Shown: positions 33,243 through 46,056, numbered from the stretch's first letter. The stretch: 64,000 bases of DNA from Lolium rigidum (GCF_022539505.1 NC_061514.1:338317090-338381089); one strand, 5' to 3'. Translations and numbers: made by a program. The notes: a model not told the origin generated them from the letters alone.

Positions 33243-34772
33243 TTTGCAGTTTCTACGCCTAGCTGAAAGGCGTTAAAGAAAAGCACTTCTTGGGAGAGAA
33301 CCCATGTTTTATTTTATTTACTGTATTGTTGAGTCTTGGAAGTTGTTTACTACTGTAGCAACCTCTCCTTATCATGTTTTTTGTGCCAAGTAAAGTTTCT
33401 ATGCTAAATTTGATGCTATATTTGGGATTGCTGCGCAGAAACAGCATTGCTGTCTGTCACGAATTCTCGCAGAGCTCCCTGTAAAAAAATCGAAAAAATC
33501 TGCAAATTTACGAGCGTGATCCTCAGATATGTACGCAACTTTCATTAGTTTTTAGTTTTTCCATTTGAGCAAGTTAAGTGCCCCTGCCAGATTCATCTTT
33601 ACGGACTGTTCTGTTTTTGACAGATTCTGCCTTTTATTTCGCATTGCCGCTTTTGCTATGTTGAATGAGTTTCTTTGTTCCATTAACTTTCAGAAGCTTT
33701 GTGCAATGTCCAGAAGTGTTAAGAATGATTGTGTCATCTCTGAATATGTGAATTTGTAATTATGCACTAACCCTCTAATGAGTTTGCTTGAAGTTTGTTG
33801 TGGAGGAAGTTTTCAAGGGTCAAGAGAAGAGGATGATCATATACTATGATCAAGAAGAGTGAAAGGTATAAGCTTGGGGATGCCCCGGTGGTTCATCCCT
33901 GCATATTTTAAGAAGACTCAAGCATCTAAGCTTGGAGATGCCCAAGGCATCCCCTTCTTCATCGACAACTTATCAGGTCACTTCTAGTGAAACTATATTT
34001 TTATTCCATCACATCTTATGTTCTTTACTTGGAGCGTCGGTTTGCTTTTATTTTTGTTTTGTTTTGAATAAAGTTGGATCCCACCATTCTTATATTGGAG
34101 ATATTACGCTCCGCTTTTTCATATGGAACACTTGTGTTCTTAATTGTGCTTTAATGTTCATGGCGAAGGCTAAATTGCTTCGTTAAATTGCTATTTGGTT
34201 GGAATCAGAAAATGCTGCATATGGTTTGGATTAACTTGGCAATTGTTTGAGCTCTCATAGATCATGTTTAAGCTCTTGCATCATGTAGTTTAATCTATTA
34301 ATGAAGAACTACCGTAGAGCTTGTTTAATTTGGTTTGCATGATTGGTCTCTCTAAGTCTAGATATTTTCGGGTAAAGTGTTTGAACAACAAGGAAGACAA
34401 TGTAGAGTCTTATAATGCTTGCAATATGTTCTTGTGTAAGTTTTGTTGTACCTGTTCATACTTGTGTTTGCTTCAAACAACCTTGCTAGCCCAAACCTTG
34501 TACTGAGAGGAAATGCTTCTCGTGCATCCAAACACCTTGAGCCAAAACCCATGCCATTTGTGTCCACCATATCTACCTACTAAGTGGTATTTTCTGCCAT
34601 TCCAAAGTAAATTACTTGAGTGCTACCTTTAAAATTTTATTCCTTTATCTTTGCAATATATAGCTCATGGGACAAATAGCTTAAAAACTATTGTGGTGAT
34701 GAATATGTAGTTATGTGTCTTAGTTCTTATAAGTTGCTTGTTGAGCGGTAACCATGTTTCTGGGGACGCCAT
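33243..34772 (+). other. Non-coding 3' region of element D, first part
   Basis: Starts with the twin hairpins after the stop codon. It contains PPT-like motifs at about 33868-33885 and 33926-33943 and the GGATGCC/GGCATCC hairpin, here with one mismatch (GGAGATGCC). Interrupted by element B at 34773. Confidence 0.7.
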
Positions 34773-35159
34773 TGACAAAGGATTACTTTGTCAATGCCTA
34801 CAGATTGTAGACTAGGGTTTTGTTAGAAGTAGAGGGCAAGTAGATCTCGAAGGTTTCAGCCGAAAAGTACTCGACGATTATGAAAACTAGGGTTCTGTTG
34901 ACAATAGATTCGATCCTCTCTTTGTCCCTCGACTCCCCCTTATATAGGAGGTGGAGCCGAGGGTTTCGTAATACACAAGTTTACAGAGTCCGGGATGGTC
35001 TCTAACTCATCCCGCCAGATTACAAATAACACTTCCTATTACAACTCTATATTTCCCTAATATATCTTGGGCTCCCGAATCTTCTTATTCTGCGGGTAGT
35101 GGGCCTTCAGTAAACCCCGGGTACTATCTTCGGCAGGCCCATTTGGGATGCCTATGTCA
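34773..35159 (-). repeat. 3' LTR of element B
   Basis: 387 bp, about 85-90% similar by eye to the LTRs of A, same TATATAAG promoter in minus orientation. Confidence 0.95.
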
Positions 35160-36038
35160 GTAGCCCCCGAGATTTTGCTTGAATCGTAGAGTCAGGGAAA
35201 ATCTCCACTGTTTTATTTTTATTCGAGAGCTTCAACTTTTTTATACTTCTTCTCATAAAATTCTATATTGTACAGGGATAATGGTAATTGGGGCTAGTTC
35301 ATCTGACGGATCAGGTACTAGTTAACTGCTCTAGTGGCAATCCGCAAAAACCTACTTCAAGATCACGTCCCCGGACATGATCTCGGGATACTCGGTGTAA
35401 ACTTCGACGAGTGCCGCTTAAGGTCTTACCATTCGTCGAGTCCCGATCAAATTTATCGAGTACCTAACGCGTCCGTTAGGATTTTTCTTCGTATCTGTTG
35501 ATACGGATAAAAGTAGCAGAGCGCAGTCTTCGGCGATGCCACGCCCAGCAGAACGGATCTGGGGTCTTACCTTCGCAAATTTGTGGCATTCAGAAATTGA
35601 TCGCAACTTTGGCGTTCTGAGAATATATTGTCGAGTGCTTTTCGGCTTTGGAATAGCACATTTTATCGAGTCATATTTGATGACTTATTTTGTCTTTCCC
35701 GATGGGAGTATATGTAGAGTTATCTGTGTAACTCGAAATATACTCACTCTTGTTTCTTTATAAGAAATCATCGGGCACGCGAACAGCGTTCCCGATGGGA
35801 GTAGCCCCCGAGGCTACATCCAAGGACTTGTGCTTGGGTGTAGGCTCCACAGATTAATCTCCGTTGCCGCTATATTTATAATCCTTCTCGATAATTTTTA
35901 TTTATCGGGTGCGCGACCAGCGCTCCCGATGGGAGTAGCCCCCGAGGCTATGAACAAATGTTTGCATTTGATCATAGGCTCTCGCCATTTCTATCTTGTC
36001 ATACTCGAAATTTTTATTTTTTCAAAGTAGCCCCCGAG
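35160..36038 (-). repeat. Polypurine tract and its extra copies in element B
   Basis: The 12-mer GTAGCCCCCGAG (plus-strand spelling) occurs next to the LTR at 35160-35171 and again at 35801-35812, 35935-35946 and 36027-36038. Hairpin blocks at 35770-35796 and 35904-35930 precede the second and third, as in element A. Confidence 0.7.
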
Positions 36039-36383
36039 CATTTGGGCAAAAACTTGTGTTTGATCAAAGACTCCCGAAATAATCTTGTGTTGTCGATAAA
36101 TTTTCCGCGCTTCATAGTCGAGCTTTTCTTTTACCTTGATGACGTAGTTGCTGACGATAGCCACGATTTCTATGTTGGAAATACGCGAAAACCGCTGTGT
36201 ATCACTGTCATGTGGGTCCCTTTTTCCTATCCAGTTGACACGTCGTGCAAGTGGGGGACACTATTACTGTATCTCCTACCTTTTCACTTCTCGGTAAAAA
36301 TACACTTTTACCCCTTGTCCACGTGGTTGCCATCTGCGTCCTTACTTTTGCCAATCCAACGGTTGCGACGATCCGGCACACTG

Positions 36384-36392
36384 CTATATAAA
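36384..36392 (+). promoter_or_regulatory. TATA box of the antisense gene in B
   Basis: CTATATAAAG context, 127 bases before the ATG at 36519, the same arrangement as in A. Confidence 0.6.
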
Positions 36393-36518
36393 GCCATCGT
36401 CTTCTTCCTTGAGCACTTTCGCTCACGCCGCACCTCTGCTCCTCCGCTGCAACTACCCTCTTGCTCCCATTAGCTCTAGCGCTCGAGCACTTTTCTCCCT
36501 TCTCTGCTAGCTCCGTTG

Positions 36519-37586
36519 ATGCCGCCGCGCGCTCGTTTGACTAGACACAGCACACCAGAATCGAAGATGACATCCACAGATCTGGGAAGTGCCGAGTGGG
36601 AGAGATCCAAGATCTCAGGCCAAGACATCAATATGCTGAAGAAGATGGGATTCAGCAAGAAAGAGAACGCGCTCCAGTTCCCCAAGGAGGAGAGCTACCC
36701 CAAGCCTCCAATCAACTATCGGGCCAGTTTCGTTGACCACCTCATCCGAGGACTTTCTCCCCCAATCCACGAATTTCTGCGTGGTCTCCTTTTTGTCTAT
36801 GGTCTTCGGCTGCATCATCCGACGCCCAACTCTCTCCTCCACATTTCGATTTTTATCACACTCTGTGAGTGCTTTCTTGGGGTCCAACCCAATTGGGCCC
36901 TGTGGAAACGCATCTTTTGCATTCGCCGCAATAGCCACCACAACGTCGCCTACAATATTGGCGGCGTTGTTATATGTGTTCGGTCGGAAGTCGACTATTT
37001 TGATGTCAAATTTCCCGACTCCGTCCAAGGCTGGCGAAAAAAGTGGCTGTACGTCCATGAAGAAAGCTCCAACCCGGCGGAAGAGAACATCGCCCCTTTT
37101 GACGGAGAAGCTAGAATCTTTCGTCGCCGTTCTTGGGATGCTGAAGCTACTGAAGCGGAGAAATTAGCGACAGAGGCGCTGATGACTCGCATTCACGAGC
37201 TACAGAACACCCGCGGGAAGGAACTTTCGGGTATTGAGATTACCGCCTATTTCCTTAGGACTAGAGTGCAGCCTCTCCAGGCTCGCAAAAACCCCTTCTG
37301 GAAATACGCTGGTGAAGAAGATGCTGACAGGCTCTCGAAGGATCTTCCCTTGAAGGACTTTGAGAAACTTATCCGCAAAATCTCATCGCTGAACAAGAAG
37401 GATTTAATTCCTACTTCTTGCCGTGTCGGGAAATACTTCGTTGTAGCACATCGCTGTAGCACGCCCGAAATACTTCGTTTGTACAACTCCCCTTTTACCA
37501 CAGTGAAAGCTTTTGATCTCCTGATTATTCGCCTTGCTTCAACTGGATCGTCGGGTATCGTTTTCCTTAGGATGTATGATATGTAA
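36519..37586 (+). pseudogene. Truncated antisense accessory gene fused to reversed pol sequence
   Basis: 355-codon open frame. Residues up to about 305 are the intact N-terminal 'putative gypsy type transposon' domain (INYRASFVDHLIRGLSPP, QPNWALWKRIFCIRR, AYNIGGVVI), without the frameshift seen in A. After the deletion junction the frame runs on through about 50 codons that are the antisense of pol and stops at 37584-37586. The C-terminal coiled coil and tail are gone. It could still be transcribed from its own TATA box. Confidence 0.7.
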
Positions 37587-39517
37587 GCCTGCATCCATGG
37601 AATTTGCACCATCATGACTAGCTCCTGCTCCTCTTCTTCTTCTACCGTGTTGCTGGTGGTATTCGAGGATTTCGCTTTCTTCTTCTCCTTTGTTTTTGCT
37701 GGCTTTGTTGATCTCTCGCTTATTTCTTCCCAAAACACGCCTGGAGGGATTGCGAGACACTGCGACCCGATGTTTGCAAGAACATCGGCTTCATCGTTAC
37801 TCATCCTGCTGATGTGGTTTACCTCGCAACCATCAAATAATTTCTCCAGCTCATTGTACACCTCTTTGTATGCTATCATACTTTCGTTGACTGCATCGCA
37901 TTGGTTCATGACCTGCTGTGCCACCAATTGTGAGTCGCCGAAGATTTTCAATCGGGTTGCACCGCACGCTTTCGCCATCTTCATCCCGTGTATGAGAGCT
38001 TCATATTCTGCTTCATTGTTAGACGCGTTTGGGAACGTCATCCGCAAAACGTATTTCAACTTATCGCCTTCAGGTGATACCAATATCACGCCTGCTCCAG
38101 CACCTTCCAACCTTTTGGATCCGTCGAAGTTCATTGTCCAGGTTCTCGATAAGTCTGGAGGTCCCGTGTTTTGTAGTTCCATCCACTCTGCAATGAAATC
38201 TGGTAAAACCTGTGATTTTATTGCTTTTCTTTTTTCGTACGTGATGTCCCGAGGGGAAAGTTCTATTCCCCAAAGGGAGACATGACCCGTAGCTTCTGGG
38301 TTGTTCAGTATATTTGACAAGGGAGCCTCATTGACCACTATTATCGGGTGCGCCGAGAAATAGTGTCGCAATTTTCTTGCTGTTGTAAATACTCCATATG
38401 CCAGTTTCTGATATTGTGGGTACCGCTGTTTTGAAGGCGACAGTACTTCGCTGATGAAATATACTGGCCTTTGAACTCCATGAAACTTGCCTTCTTCTTC
38501 TCTCTCGACTACTAGGGCCGTGCTGACCACCTGAGGTGTGGCTGCAATGTACAAGAGGAGAGGTTCTTTTTCTTTAGGCGCCACCAGGATTGGTGGTGTC
38601 GAAATTGCTCGCTTGAGACTCTCGAAGGCCCTATCTGCTTCTTCGTTCCACTGGAATTTTTCGCCCTGTTTGATCAATGCGTAGAACGGCAATGCCTTCT
38701 CTCCTAGCCTGGCGACGAATCTGCTCAAAGCTGCGACTCGCCCCGTTAACTGTTGTATTTCTTTTAACTTTGTTGGTTTTCTCATAGTAACGATGGCCTG
38801 GATTTTTTCGGGGTTGGCTTCAATCCCCCTTGCTGATACCAAGAACCCGAGAAGTTCTCCTGCAGGAACTCCGAACGAGCACTTTGTCGGGTTCAGCTTG
38901 AGACAGAACCTGTCGAGGTTGTCGAAGGTTTCCTTCAAATCTTCGATCAAAGTTGACCCCTTTTTTGACGTTATCACGACGTCGTCGATGTAGACTTGTA
39001 CATTTTTTCCAATCTGTGTTGCTAAGCACTTCTGCATCATCCGTTGATATGTTGCTCCCGCATTTTTTAAACCAAAGGGCATTGTTTTGTAGCAAAACAC
39101 GCCGTAAGGTGTGATGAACGCTGTTTTGGCTTCGTCTTCTTCTTTTAATCTGATCTGGTTATAACCAGAGTATGCGTCCAGAAAGGAAATACGTTCGCAT
39201 CCTGCACGTGGAGTCGATGATTTGATCGATCCTTGGGAGGGAAAGTGATCCTTGGGACAATGTTTATTGAGACACGTGAAGTCGACGCACATGCGAAGGA
39301 CTATTGTGTGTTTTTTCGGCACCATCACTGGGTTAGCTACCCATGTGGCTTCTGTAGATATTTCTCTGATGAAACCAGCATCTTTGAGTCGATCTATTTC
39401 TGATAACATGGCTTTGCGGCTAGGCTCCGAAAAACGCCGCAAAGGTTGCTTTACTGGTCTTGCGAGAGGATCTAAATTGAGGTGGTGCTCGGCAAGTTCC
39501 CTGGGTACTCCTGGCAT
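37247..39517 (-). pseudogene. Element B reverse transcriptase and two RNase H domains, C-terminus replaced
   Basis: 756-codon open frame on the minus strand. From 39517: RT with CVDFTCLNKHCPKDHFP, FLDAYSGYNQI, MPFGLKNAGATYQ and YIDDVV; RT-linked RNase H (LYIAATPQVVSTALVV); then the additional RNase H (MNFDGSKRLEGAGAGVIL, GDSQLVAQQ). After GVLQRC the frame enters antisense sequence of the accessory gene for about 65 codons and ends; integrase is completely missing. The polymerase part looks intact and might act in trans, but the copy cannot integrate by itself. Confidence 0.9.
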
Positions 39518-39834
39518 GTCAGCTGGACACCATGCGAAGATTTTCCAGTGCTCACGGAGGAACTCGACGAGCGCGCTTTCCTATGCGACATCCATGTTTG
39601 CGGCAATGGATGTTGTTTTCTTTGGATCTGTCGGGTGGATCTGTACCTCTTTTGAATCCTTTGTTGTATTGAAGGTTGGCTCCTTGGAAGATCTCCCTAC
39701 CTCGGCAACACGTCATAATCGGTGAACCTTGGTGCCGCGTATTCGCTTGCATCCCGAAAGTTTCCGATAGTCGATGAAAATCCTTGTCGCATTTATCGGA
39801 TAACGCGAAACTTCCTTTGATTGTGATAGGTCCC

Positions 39835-41732
39835 TTAGGTCCGGGCAACCTCCACAACAGATATGTATAATGTGGTACCGCCATGAACTTCGGCGTATGC
39901 TGGTCGTCCCAATAAAACATGATATTGCGATGGGAAATCCACAACTTCGAACTCCAAATTCTCTATCCTGTAGTTTTCTCGAGTTCCAAACTGAACGTCG
40001 AGGTTGATCTTGCCCAGCGGATAACTTGGCTTCTCTGGTGTGATCCCATGGAAACGTGTGTCAGTTGGTTTCAAGTTTGCCAGGGATATGTTCATCTTCC
40101 TCAATGTATCTGCGTACATGAGGTTTAAGCTGCTGCCGCCATCTATAAAAACTCTCGACACGTCAAAACCAGCGATCATCGCGGGTAAGATGAGTGCTGA
40201 TTGTCCTGGTCGAGGAACTTGCTGCGGATGGTCCGCGATTGTGAAGCCGATGTCTTGCCCCGACCAATTTAAGTATTCGACTGTTGGTGGAGGCATCTTC
40301 TCTGCCATGAACACTTGTCGCGAGATTACCTTCTGCGCCCTGTTGGATGGCCTAGCTTTCGAATCATCGAGACCGCACTCGTTAGAATTAGGATCTACAT
40401 ATGGAGGTGGGTGTGGTGCTGCCGCTATTCTGAGCTGGTGTCGATTTTCTTCGGTAATTGCGGGAGGAGGTGGAAGGTGGATCTCGCTCCTTGGCTCCCG
40501 AGGGTTTCTGTTGTTTGCTTGGGCATTTGCAATTCCTGCAGCTCGCAACATTGCCTGAAAATTACGGCAGTCTTTCTGGAGATGTCCCGACTGCCTCTTT
40601 CCATTGTTGTCAAGGTAAAATTGCATTTGACACGGGCCATTCATCATCTCCTCGGGAGACACGTAAGGTCTTGGAATCCTTGGTCCACTATTTTGCCTGC
40701 TGCCGCGAAAATCCCCTCTGTTGTCGCCTTGTTGCTCATTACTCCTTTGATAGTCATCTCGACTATTTCCTCCAGGATTTCCCCGAAATCCGGCCGATAT
40801 ATGGCCGGGAGCATCGTTGCTGTAGAACTGGCGAGAAAATCGCCTTCTATTTTGATAATTTCGACTACGATCGTCTTCTGGCGACCTGTGTCTTTTATTG
40901 TATATTGCGTCTTCTCCATCTGCCCATTTATTGGCTATCTCCTTGAGTGCTGATATGGTCTTGGGGTTAGTTCTCCCCAAGTCCTCGACGAAATCTCCTC
41001 GCCGAATTCCTGCCACAAACGCATCTATTGCTCGCTCGTCAGATATATCTTCTGCCGAGTGTTTTATAATGTTCCACCGCTGTATGTACTTCCTCATTGA
41101 CTCGTCATGTCTCTGTCGACACGCTCTCAACTCTTCCAATGATGCAGGTTTCTTGCAGGTGGATCGGAAATTTTTCACGAAGATGTCCTCAAAGTTATCC
41201 CAACTGTCGATGGAACTTGGGGGGAGTTTCTTTATCCAAGATCTCGCGGCTCCGCTCAAGTGAACTTGTATACTTTGCATAGCTTGTTGCTCTCGGTTCC
41301 TCCTACTAGCTTCACCATCTCGAGATAATCCACGAGCCAATCCTCGGGATCTTGCGGGCCGTCGAATTTCTTGAAATTTTCAGGTAGCTTGAACCCTTTT
41401 GGGACTCGAGTTTTTCGAACTCTTCTCGTGAAACACGGGAGCCCACACATATCTTCGTCGGCGACCTCTGGTGAGTGCTGACGCTCCCTTCTTTCTTGTC
41501 GCGCTCTGTCCACCCTTATTTGGACTGCTGTGTCTCTTGCTCCACTTGTTCTTGGAGGATCTTGAACTACTGCGGTTGGTCGTGGACTATTTTGCCTAGG
41601 GTTTTCTTCGGGAGGCGTTGTCGCAAACGCTGTTCCCATAACTCCTACTCCAGCCATCGCCATATTGAACAATGGTTCTCTCGGGTCCCCAGGAGGTGGT
41701 CTGGACGCCAAGATGTAAGCCTGTGTTGCCAT
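39835..41732 (-). pseudogene. Element B gag and protease
   Basis: A 501-codon frame (41340-39835) carries the capsid part (SSIDSWDNFEDIFVKNF), an RG/NQ-rich linker, a zinc-knuckle-like stretch, and the protease FIDGGSSLNLMYADTLR with LLGRPAYA. An upstream frame (41732-41256) gives the preceding part (FKKFDGPQDPEDWLVDYL) and overlaps it after one frame break near 41300. The region 39517-39835 linking protease to RT is also out of frame. In the zinc finger the first histidine present in A is glutamine here (CQMQF against CQMHF). Confidence 0.85.
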
Positions 41733-42164
41733 GTAACCTGCTTCTGGTGTTTTTGGGATGATATTTCCCTGTCATCGATCGTCATGAAGGACATGTCGAG
41801 ATTTTGAATTAGGTTTCCCCTCTCTCCTTCGGGTATATTTTGCAGCCGAGATCTTGCTCTCCTTCGAGCCTCTCTATGGCTATCTCGCCGAAGTTTCGAT
41901 CGACGAGCGAGTCCTGCTCGACGCTCTGCTAGACGCGGAAGCCGCCTCTTTTCTCCTATTCAAGGATGCTTGTCTCTTTTCCAACTCTCGACTTATTCGA
42001 GCAAGTCTATATTGATATGCTTGTAGCTCTTGTGCGATAGCAGTGGTGGTCATTGGTTCCGAACCATCTATAGCTCTTGCAGCTCGTCCCATGCTGCTTG
42101 CGGGAGTTGTACTCTTTCTCGAGGCGAGGACCCGACATATTTAGTGCCTAGGCCTCTCCCGAGA

Positions 42165-42782
42165 TTAGCGGGATCGACGTATGGATTTCCCAAATTGTCG
42201 AAAGCCTGCGATGTTTCGGTTCGATCGGCCTGCCTCTTCGATCGCATAGATCTGATGATATTTTGAGCATTGATTTTTATCGGGATTGGTGACACCATCG
42301 TATAGAGTGGTGAAGACCTTTCCAATGGCAGCAGATTTGTCGATGAAGTTGAAGTTGTCGACGCTATCGGAGTCGCTGCTTATAAAGGAGTCCGCAGACG
42401 ACTCGAAGGATGTGTTGCTGAAGATCTTGACGAGCTTTCCCTTCGCCTTGGTGTCGATGAAGCATGGCGAAGAAAACTTCTCGTCACTCGACGAAGAGCT
42501 AGAATCGACCGCCGAAAATTCCGACGAGATCGGATCTTCAAGACGGTAGGATCCTTCCTTGTTGACGCCAAATCGGAATTCTCCGAACGTCATGACGATG
42601 GGCTCCTCCAGATAGGCACATGCATCCATACGGGAGGGCGGGTGAGGAATAAAATTGACTAGATCAGTTTTTCCCTTGTTACCTCGATCCATCGCATTGC
42701 TTGCTACCGACGAAGTCGACGATCTTGAACGTGCCATCGAGATCAGCTTCTTGCAACCTCTAATTCCCACAGACGGCGTCAA
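42165..42782 (-). CDS. Element B leader ORF of gag
   Basis: About 205 codons after the PBS, acidic and Ser-rich, homologous to 13652-13122 in A. Function unknown; probably the N-terminal extension of gag. The last 30-40 codons diverge from A because of a frame change. Confidence 0.55.
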   Translation of the reverse strand: MTPSVGIRGCKKLISMARSRSSTSSVASNAMDRGNKGKTDLVNFIPHPPSRMDACAYLEEPIVMTFGEFRFGVNKEGSYRLEDPISSEFSAVDSSSSSSDEKFSSPCFIDTKAKGKLVKIFSNTSFESSADSFISSDSDSVDNFNFIDKSAAIGKVFTTLYDGVTNPDKNQCSKYHQIYAIEEAGRSNRNIAGFRQFGKSIRRSR

Positions 42783-42783
42783 T

Positions 42784-43170
42784 TGACAAAGGATTACTTT
42801 GTCAATGCCTACAGATTGTAGACTATGGTTTTGTTAGAAGTAGAGGGCAAGTAGATCTCGAAGGTTTCAGCCGAAAAGTACTCGACGATTATGAAAACTA
42901 GGGTTACGTTGACAATAGATTCGATCCTCTCTTTGTCCCTCGACTCCCCCTTATATAGGAGGTGGAGCCGAGGGTTTCGTAATACACAAGTTTACAGAGT
43001 CCGGGATGGTCTCTAACTCATCCCGCCAGATTACAAATAACACTTCCTATTACAACTCTATATTTCCCTAATATATCTTGGGCTCCCGAATCTTCTTATT
43101 CTGCGGGTAGTGGGCCTTCAGTAAACCCCGGGTACTATCTTCGGCAGGCCCATTTGGGATGCCTATGTCA
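42784..43170 (-). repeat. 5' LTR of element B
   Basis: 387 bp, TATATAAG promoter on the minus strand; TSD copy GCCAT follows at 43171-43175. Confidence 0.95.
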
Positions 43171-43175
43171 GCCAT

Positions 43176-44233
43176 CAACTTTTTACCTTTGTTGGATATC
43201 ATGTGAGATGCTATGCATGTTCGTCTTGTCTGAAGTAAGTGCGATTTCATGATCAAATGGTTTGAGTATGCATATGTTAGAGAAGAACATTGGGCCTCTA
43301 ACTAAAGCCATGTATCATGGTGGAAGTTTCGGTTTGGACATACAACCTCAATCTCTTATGAGAATATTAACTGTTGTTGAATGCTTAAGCATTAAAAGAG
43401 GAGTCCATTATTTGTTGTCTATGTTGTCCCGGTATGGATGTCTAAGTTGAGAATAATCAAAAGCGAGAAATCCAATGCGTGCTTTCTCCTTAGACATTTG
43501 TACAGGCGGCATAGAGGTACCCCTTTGTGACACTTGGTTGAAACATATATTATGCGATGATAATCCGTGTTTTCCGAGCTAAGTAGGACAAGGTGCGAGC
43601 ACTATTAGTACTCTATGCATGAGACTTGCAACTTGTAGGAAGTATTATGCATAGCACATATGAATTATTACTAACGTTGACAAAATTGGTTCTATGTTTT
43701 CAAAACAAAAGCTCTAGCACAAAAATAGTAATCCATGCTTTCCTCTGCGAAGGGCCAATCTTTTACTTTATTGTTGAGTCAGTTTACCCACTTCTTTCTA
43801 TCTTAGAGGCAAACACTTGTGTTAACTGTGTGTATTGATTCTTACATGTTTAGTTATTGCACCTGTTATACTTCTCTATGTTGACAAATATCCATGAGAT
43901 ATATATGTTACAAGTTGAAAGCAATTGCTGAAACTTAATCATCCTTTGTGTTGCTTCAATTCATTCTACTTTGAATTTATTGCTTATGAGTTAGCTCTTA
44001 TGCAAGTCTTATTGATACTTGTTTGAAAGTACTATTCATGAAAAGTTTTGCTATATGATTCATTTGTTTAGTCATTATCTTTGTTAGCAATCTTTTGTTC
44101 AGATCACTCCATTCATCTCATATGCTTTACAATAATGTTGATCAAGATTATGTTGGTAGCATGTCACTTCAGAAATTATTTGTGTTATCGTTTACCTACT
44201 CGAGGGCGAGTAGGAACTAACCTTGGGGATGCT
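43176..44233 (+). other. Non-coding 3' region of element D, second part
   Basis: Continues 34772 after element B and one TSD copy. No ORF of note. It ends with CTAACCTTGGGGATGCT, the degenerate polypurine-tract motif, directly at the 3' LTR. Confidence 0.75.
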
Positions 44234-45828
44234 TGATACGTCTCAAACGTATCTATAATTTCTTATGTTCCATGTTACTTTTATGACAATACTTGAATGT
44301 TTTATACATACTTTACAGCATTATTATACATTTTCCGGCACTAACCTATTAACAAGATGCCGAAGTGCCGATTCTGTTGTTTTACTGCTGTTTTTGGTTT
44401 CAGAAATCCTACAAAGGAAATATTCTCGGAATTGGACGAAATCAACGCCGAGGGTCCTATTTTTCCACGAAGCTTCCAGAAGACCGAAAGGGAAACGAAG
44501 TGGGGCGACGAGGCGGCCACACATCAGGGTGGCGCGGCCCAAGCCCTGGCCGCGCCGGCCTGTTGTGTGGGGCCCTCGCGTCGCCCCCTGACCTACCCTT
44601 CCGCGTACAAATAGCCTTCGTCGCGAAACCCCCTGTACCGAGAGCCACGATACGTAAAACATTACTGAGAGGCCGCCGCCGCCAATCCCATCTCGGGGGA
44701 TTCAGGAGATCGCCTCCGGCACCTTGCCGGAGAGGGGAATCATCACCGGTGGGGCTCTACATCATCATGCCCGCCTCCGGATTGATGCGTGAGTAGTTCA
44801 TCCTTGGACTATGGGTCCATAGCAGTAGCTAGATGGTTGTCTTCTCCGCTTGTGCTATCATTGTTTAGATCTTGTGAGCTGCCTAACATGATCAAGATCA
44901 TCTATTTGTAATGCTACATGTTGTGTTTGGCGGGATCCGATGAATATAGAATACTATGTTAAGTTGATTATCAATCTATCATATATGTGTTGTTTATGTT
45001 CTTGCATGCTCTCCGTTGCTAGTAGAGGCTCGACCAAGTTGATACTTGTAACTCCAAGAGGGAGTAATTATGCTCGATAGTGGGTTCATGCCTCCATTGA
45101 ATGCTGGGATCGTGACGGTAGGTTCTAAGGTTGTGGATGTGCTTGTTGCTACTAGGGATAAAACATCGATGCTTTGTCTAAGGATATTTGTGTTGATTAC
45201 ATTACGCGCCATACTTAATGCAATTATCTGTTGTTTACAACTTAATACCGGAAGGGGTTCGGATGATAACTCTGAAGGTGGATTATTTAGGCATAGATGC
45301 ATGCTTGGATAGCGGTCTATGTACTTTGTCGTAATGCCCTGATTAAATCACATAGTAATCATCATTGATATGTATTGAATCTTTATTTGTCAATTGCCCG
45401 CCTGTAATTTGTTCACCCGAGCATGTTAGTTATCTTATTGGAGAGACACCTCTAGTGAACTGTGGACCCCGGTCCATTCTTTTACATCTGAATACATTCC
45501 ACTGCAATCATTGTTCTTTACTGTTCTTTGCAAACAAACACCATCTTCCACTCGATACGCTTAATCCTTTGTTTTCAGCAAGCCGGTGAGATTGACAACC
45601 TCACTGTTACGTTGGGGAAAAGTACTTTGATTGTGTTGTGCAGGTTCCACGTTGGCGCCGGTTTCACTGGTGTTGCGCCGCACTATATTCCTCCACCAAC
45701 AACCTTCACGTGCTTCTTGGCTCCTACTGGTTCAATAACCTTGGTTTCATACTGAGGGAAACTTGCTGCTGTGCGCATCATACCTTTCTCTTGGGGTTCC
45801 CAACGGACGTGTACATCTACGCGCATCA
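44234..45828 (+). repeat. 3' LTR of element D
   Basis: 1595 bp, followed by the second TSD copy CCCAC. Confidence 0.95.
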
Positions 45829-46056
45829 CCCACCTCCCCGCATGCCCCCTTTCTCCAGTGGTGGCGCCTCCCACCAAGTTCTTTCTCTCTCTCCCGTCGT
45901 CGATCTACCTCATCTGCGACCATGGACCTCTTTCCTGACGTGCTCTAAGTTGCCTCCTCTGCTCCACTGGCGGGGTCAACCGCATCGATGGCGGCCACCG
46001 GATCTGTATGCAGGCGCTGAGCCGATTGCGGTGTTCACCATGCCGACAATCCCCCT
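45829..46056 (+). other. Possible captured exon between element D and a CACTA
   Basis: C-rich sequence with an open frame from an ATG at 45843. If the CACTA at 46057-48567 and one TSD copy are removed, the frame reads on into 48571 and beyond for about 45 codons. No known domain. It may be the 5' part of a gene fragment. Confidence 0.3.

Larger units (their letters stand above)
34773..43170 (-). mobile_element. Element B: deleted sibling of element A, nested in D
   Basis: 8,398 bp on the minus strand. LTRs 34773-35159 and 42784-43170 (387 bp each, about three substitutions apart) and TSD GCCAT (34768-34772, 43171-43175). The D sequence GGGGACGCCAT then CAACTTT is rejoined across it, matching uninterrupted copies in C (21096) and E (63458). 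Gag, protease and RT/RNase H are kept; the integrase and most of the antisense accessory gene are lost in one internal deletion of about 4.6 kb relative to A, with its junction near 37425-37445. Confidence 0.95.
29294..45828 (+). mobile_element. Element D: non-autonomous gypsy element (Sabrina/WHAM-like), interrupted by element B
   Basis: LTRs at 29294-30884 and 44234-45828 (TGATACGTCTCAAACGTATC start, GCGCATCA end) and perfect TSD CCCAC (29289-29293, 45829-45833). Without element B it is about 8.1 kb: leader, gag-protease, then 2.6 kb non-coding region. It lacks reverse transcriptase and integrase, like C. The LTR subfamily differs from C (CTCAAACGTATCTATAA against CTCCAACGTATCGATAA) and is shared with E. 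Confidence 0.95.
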
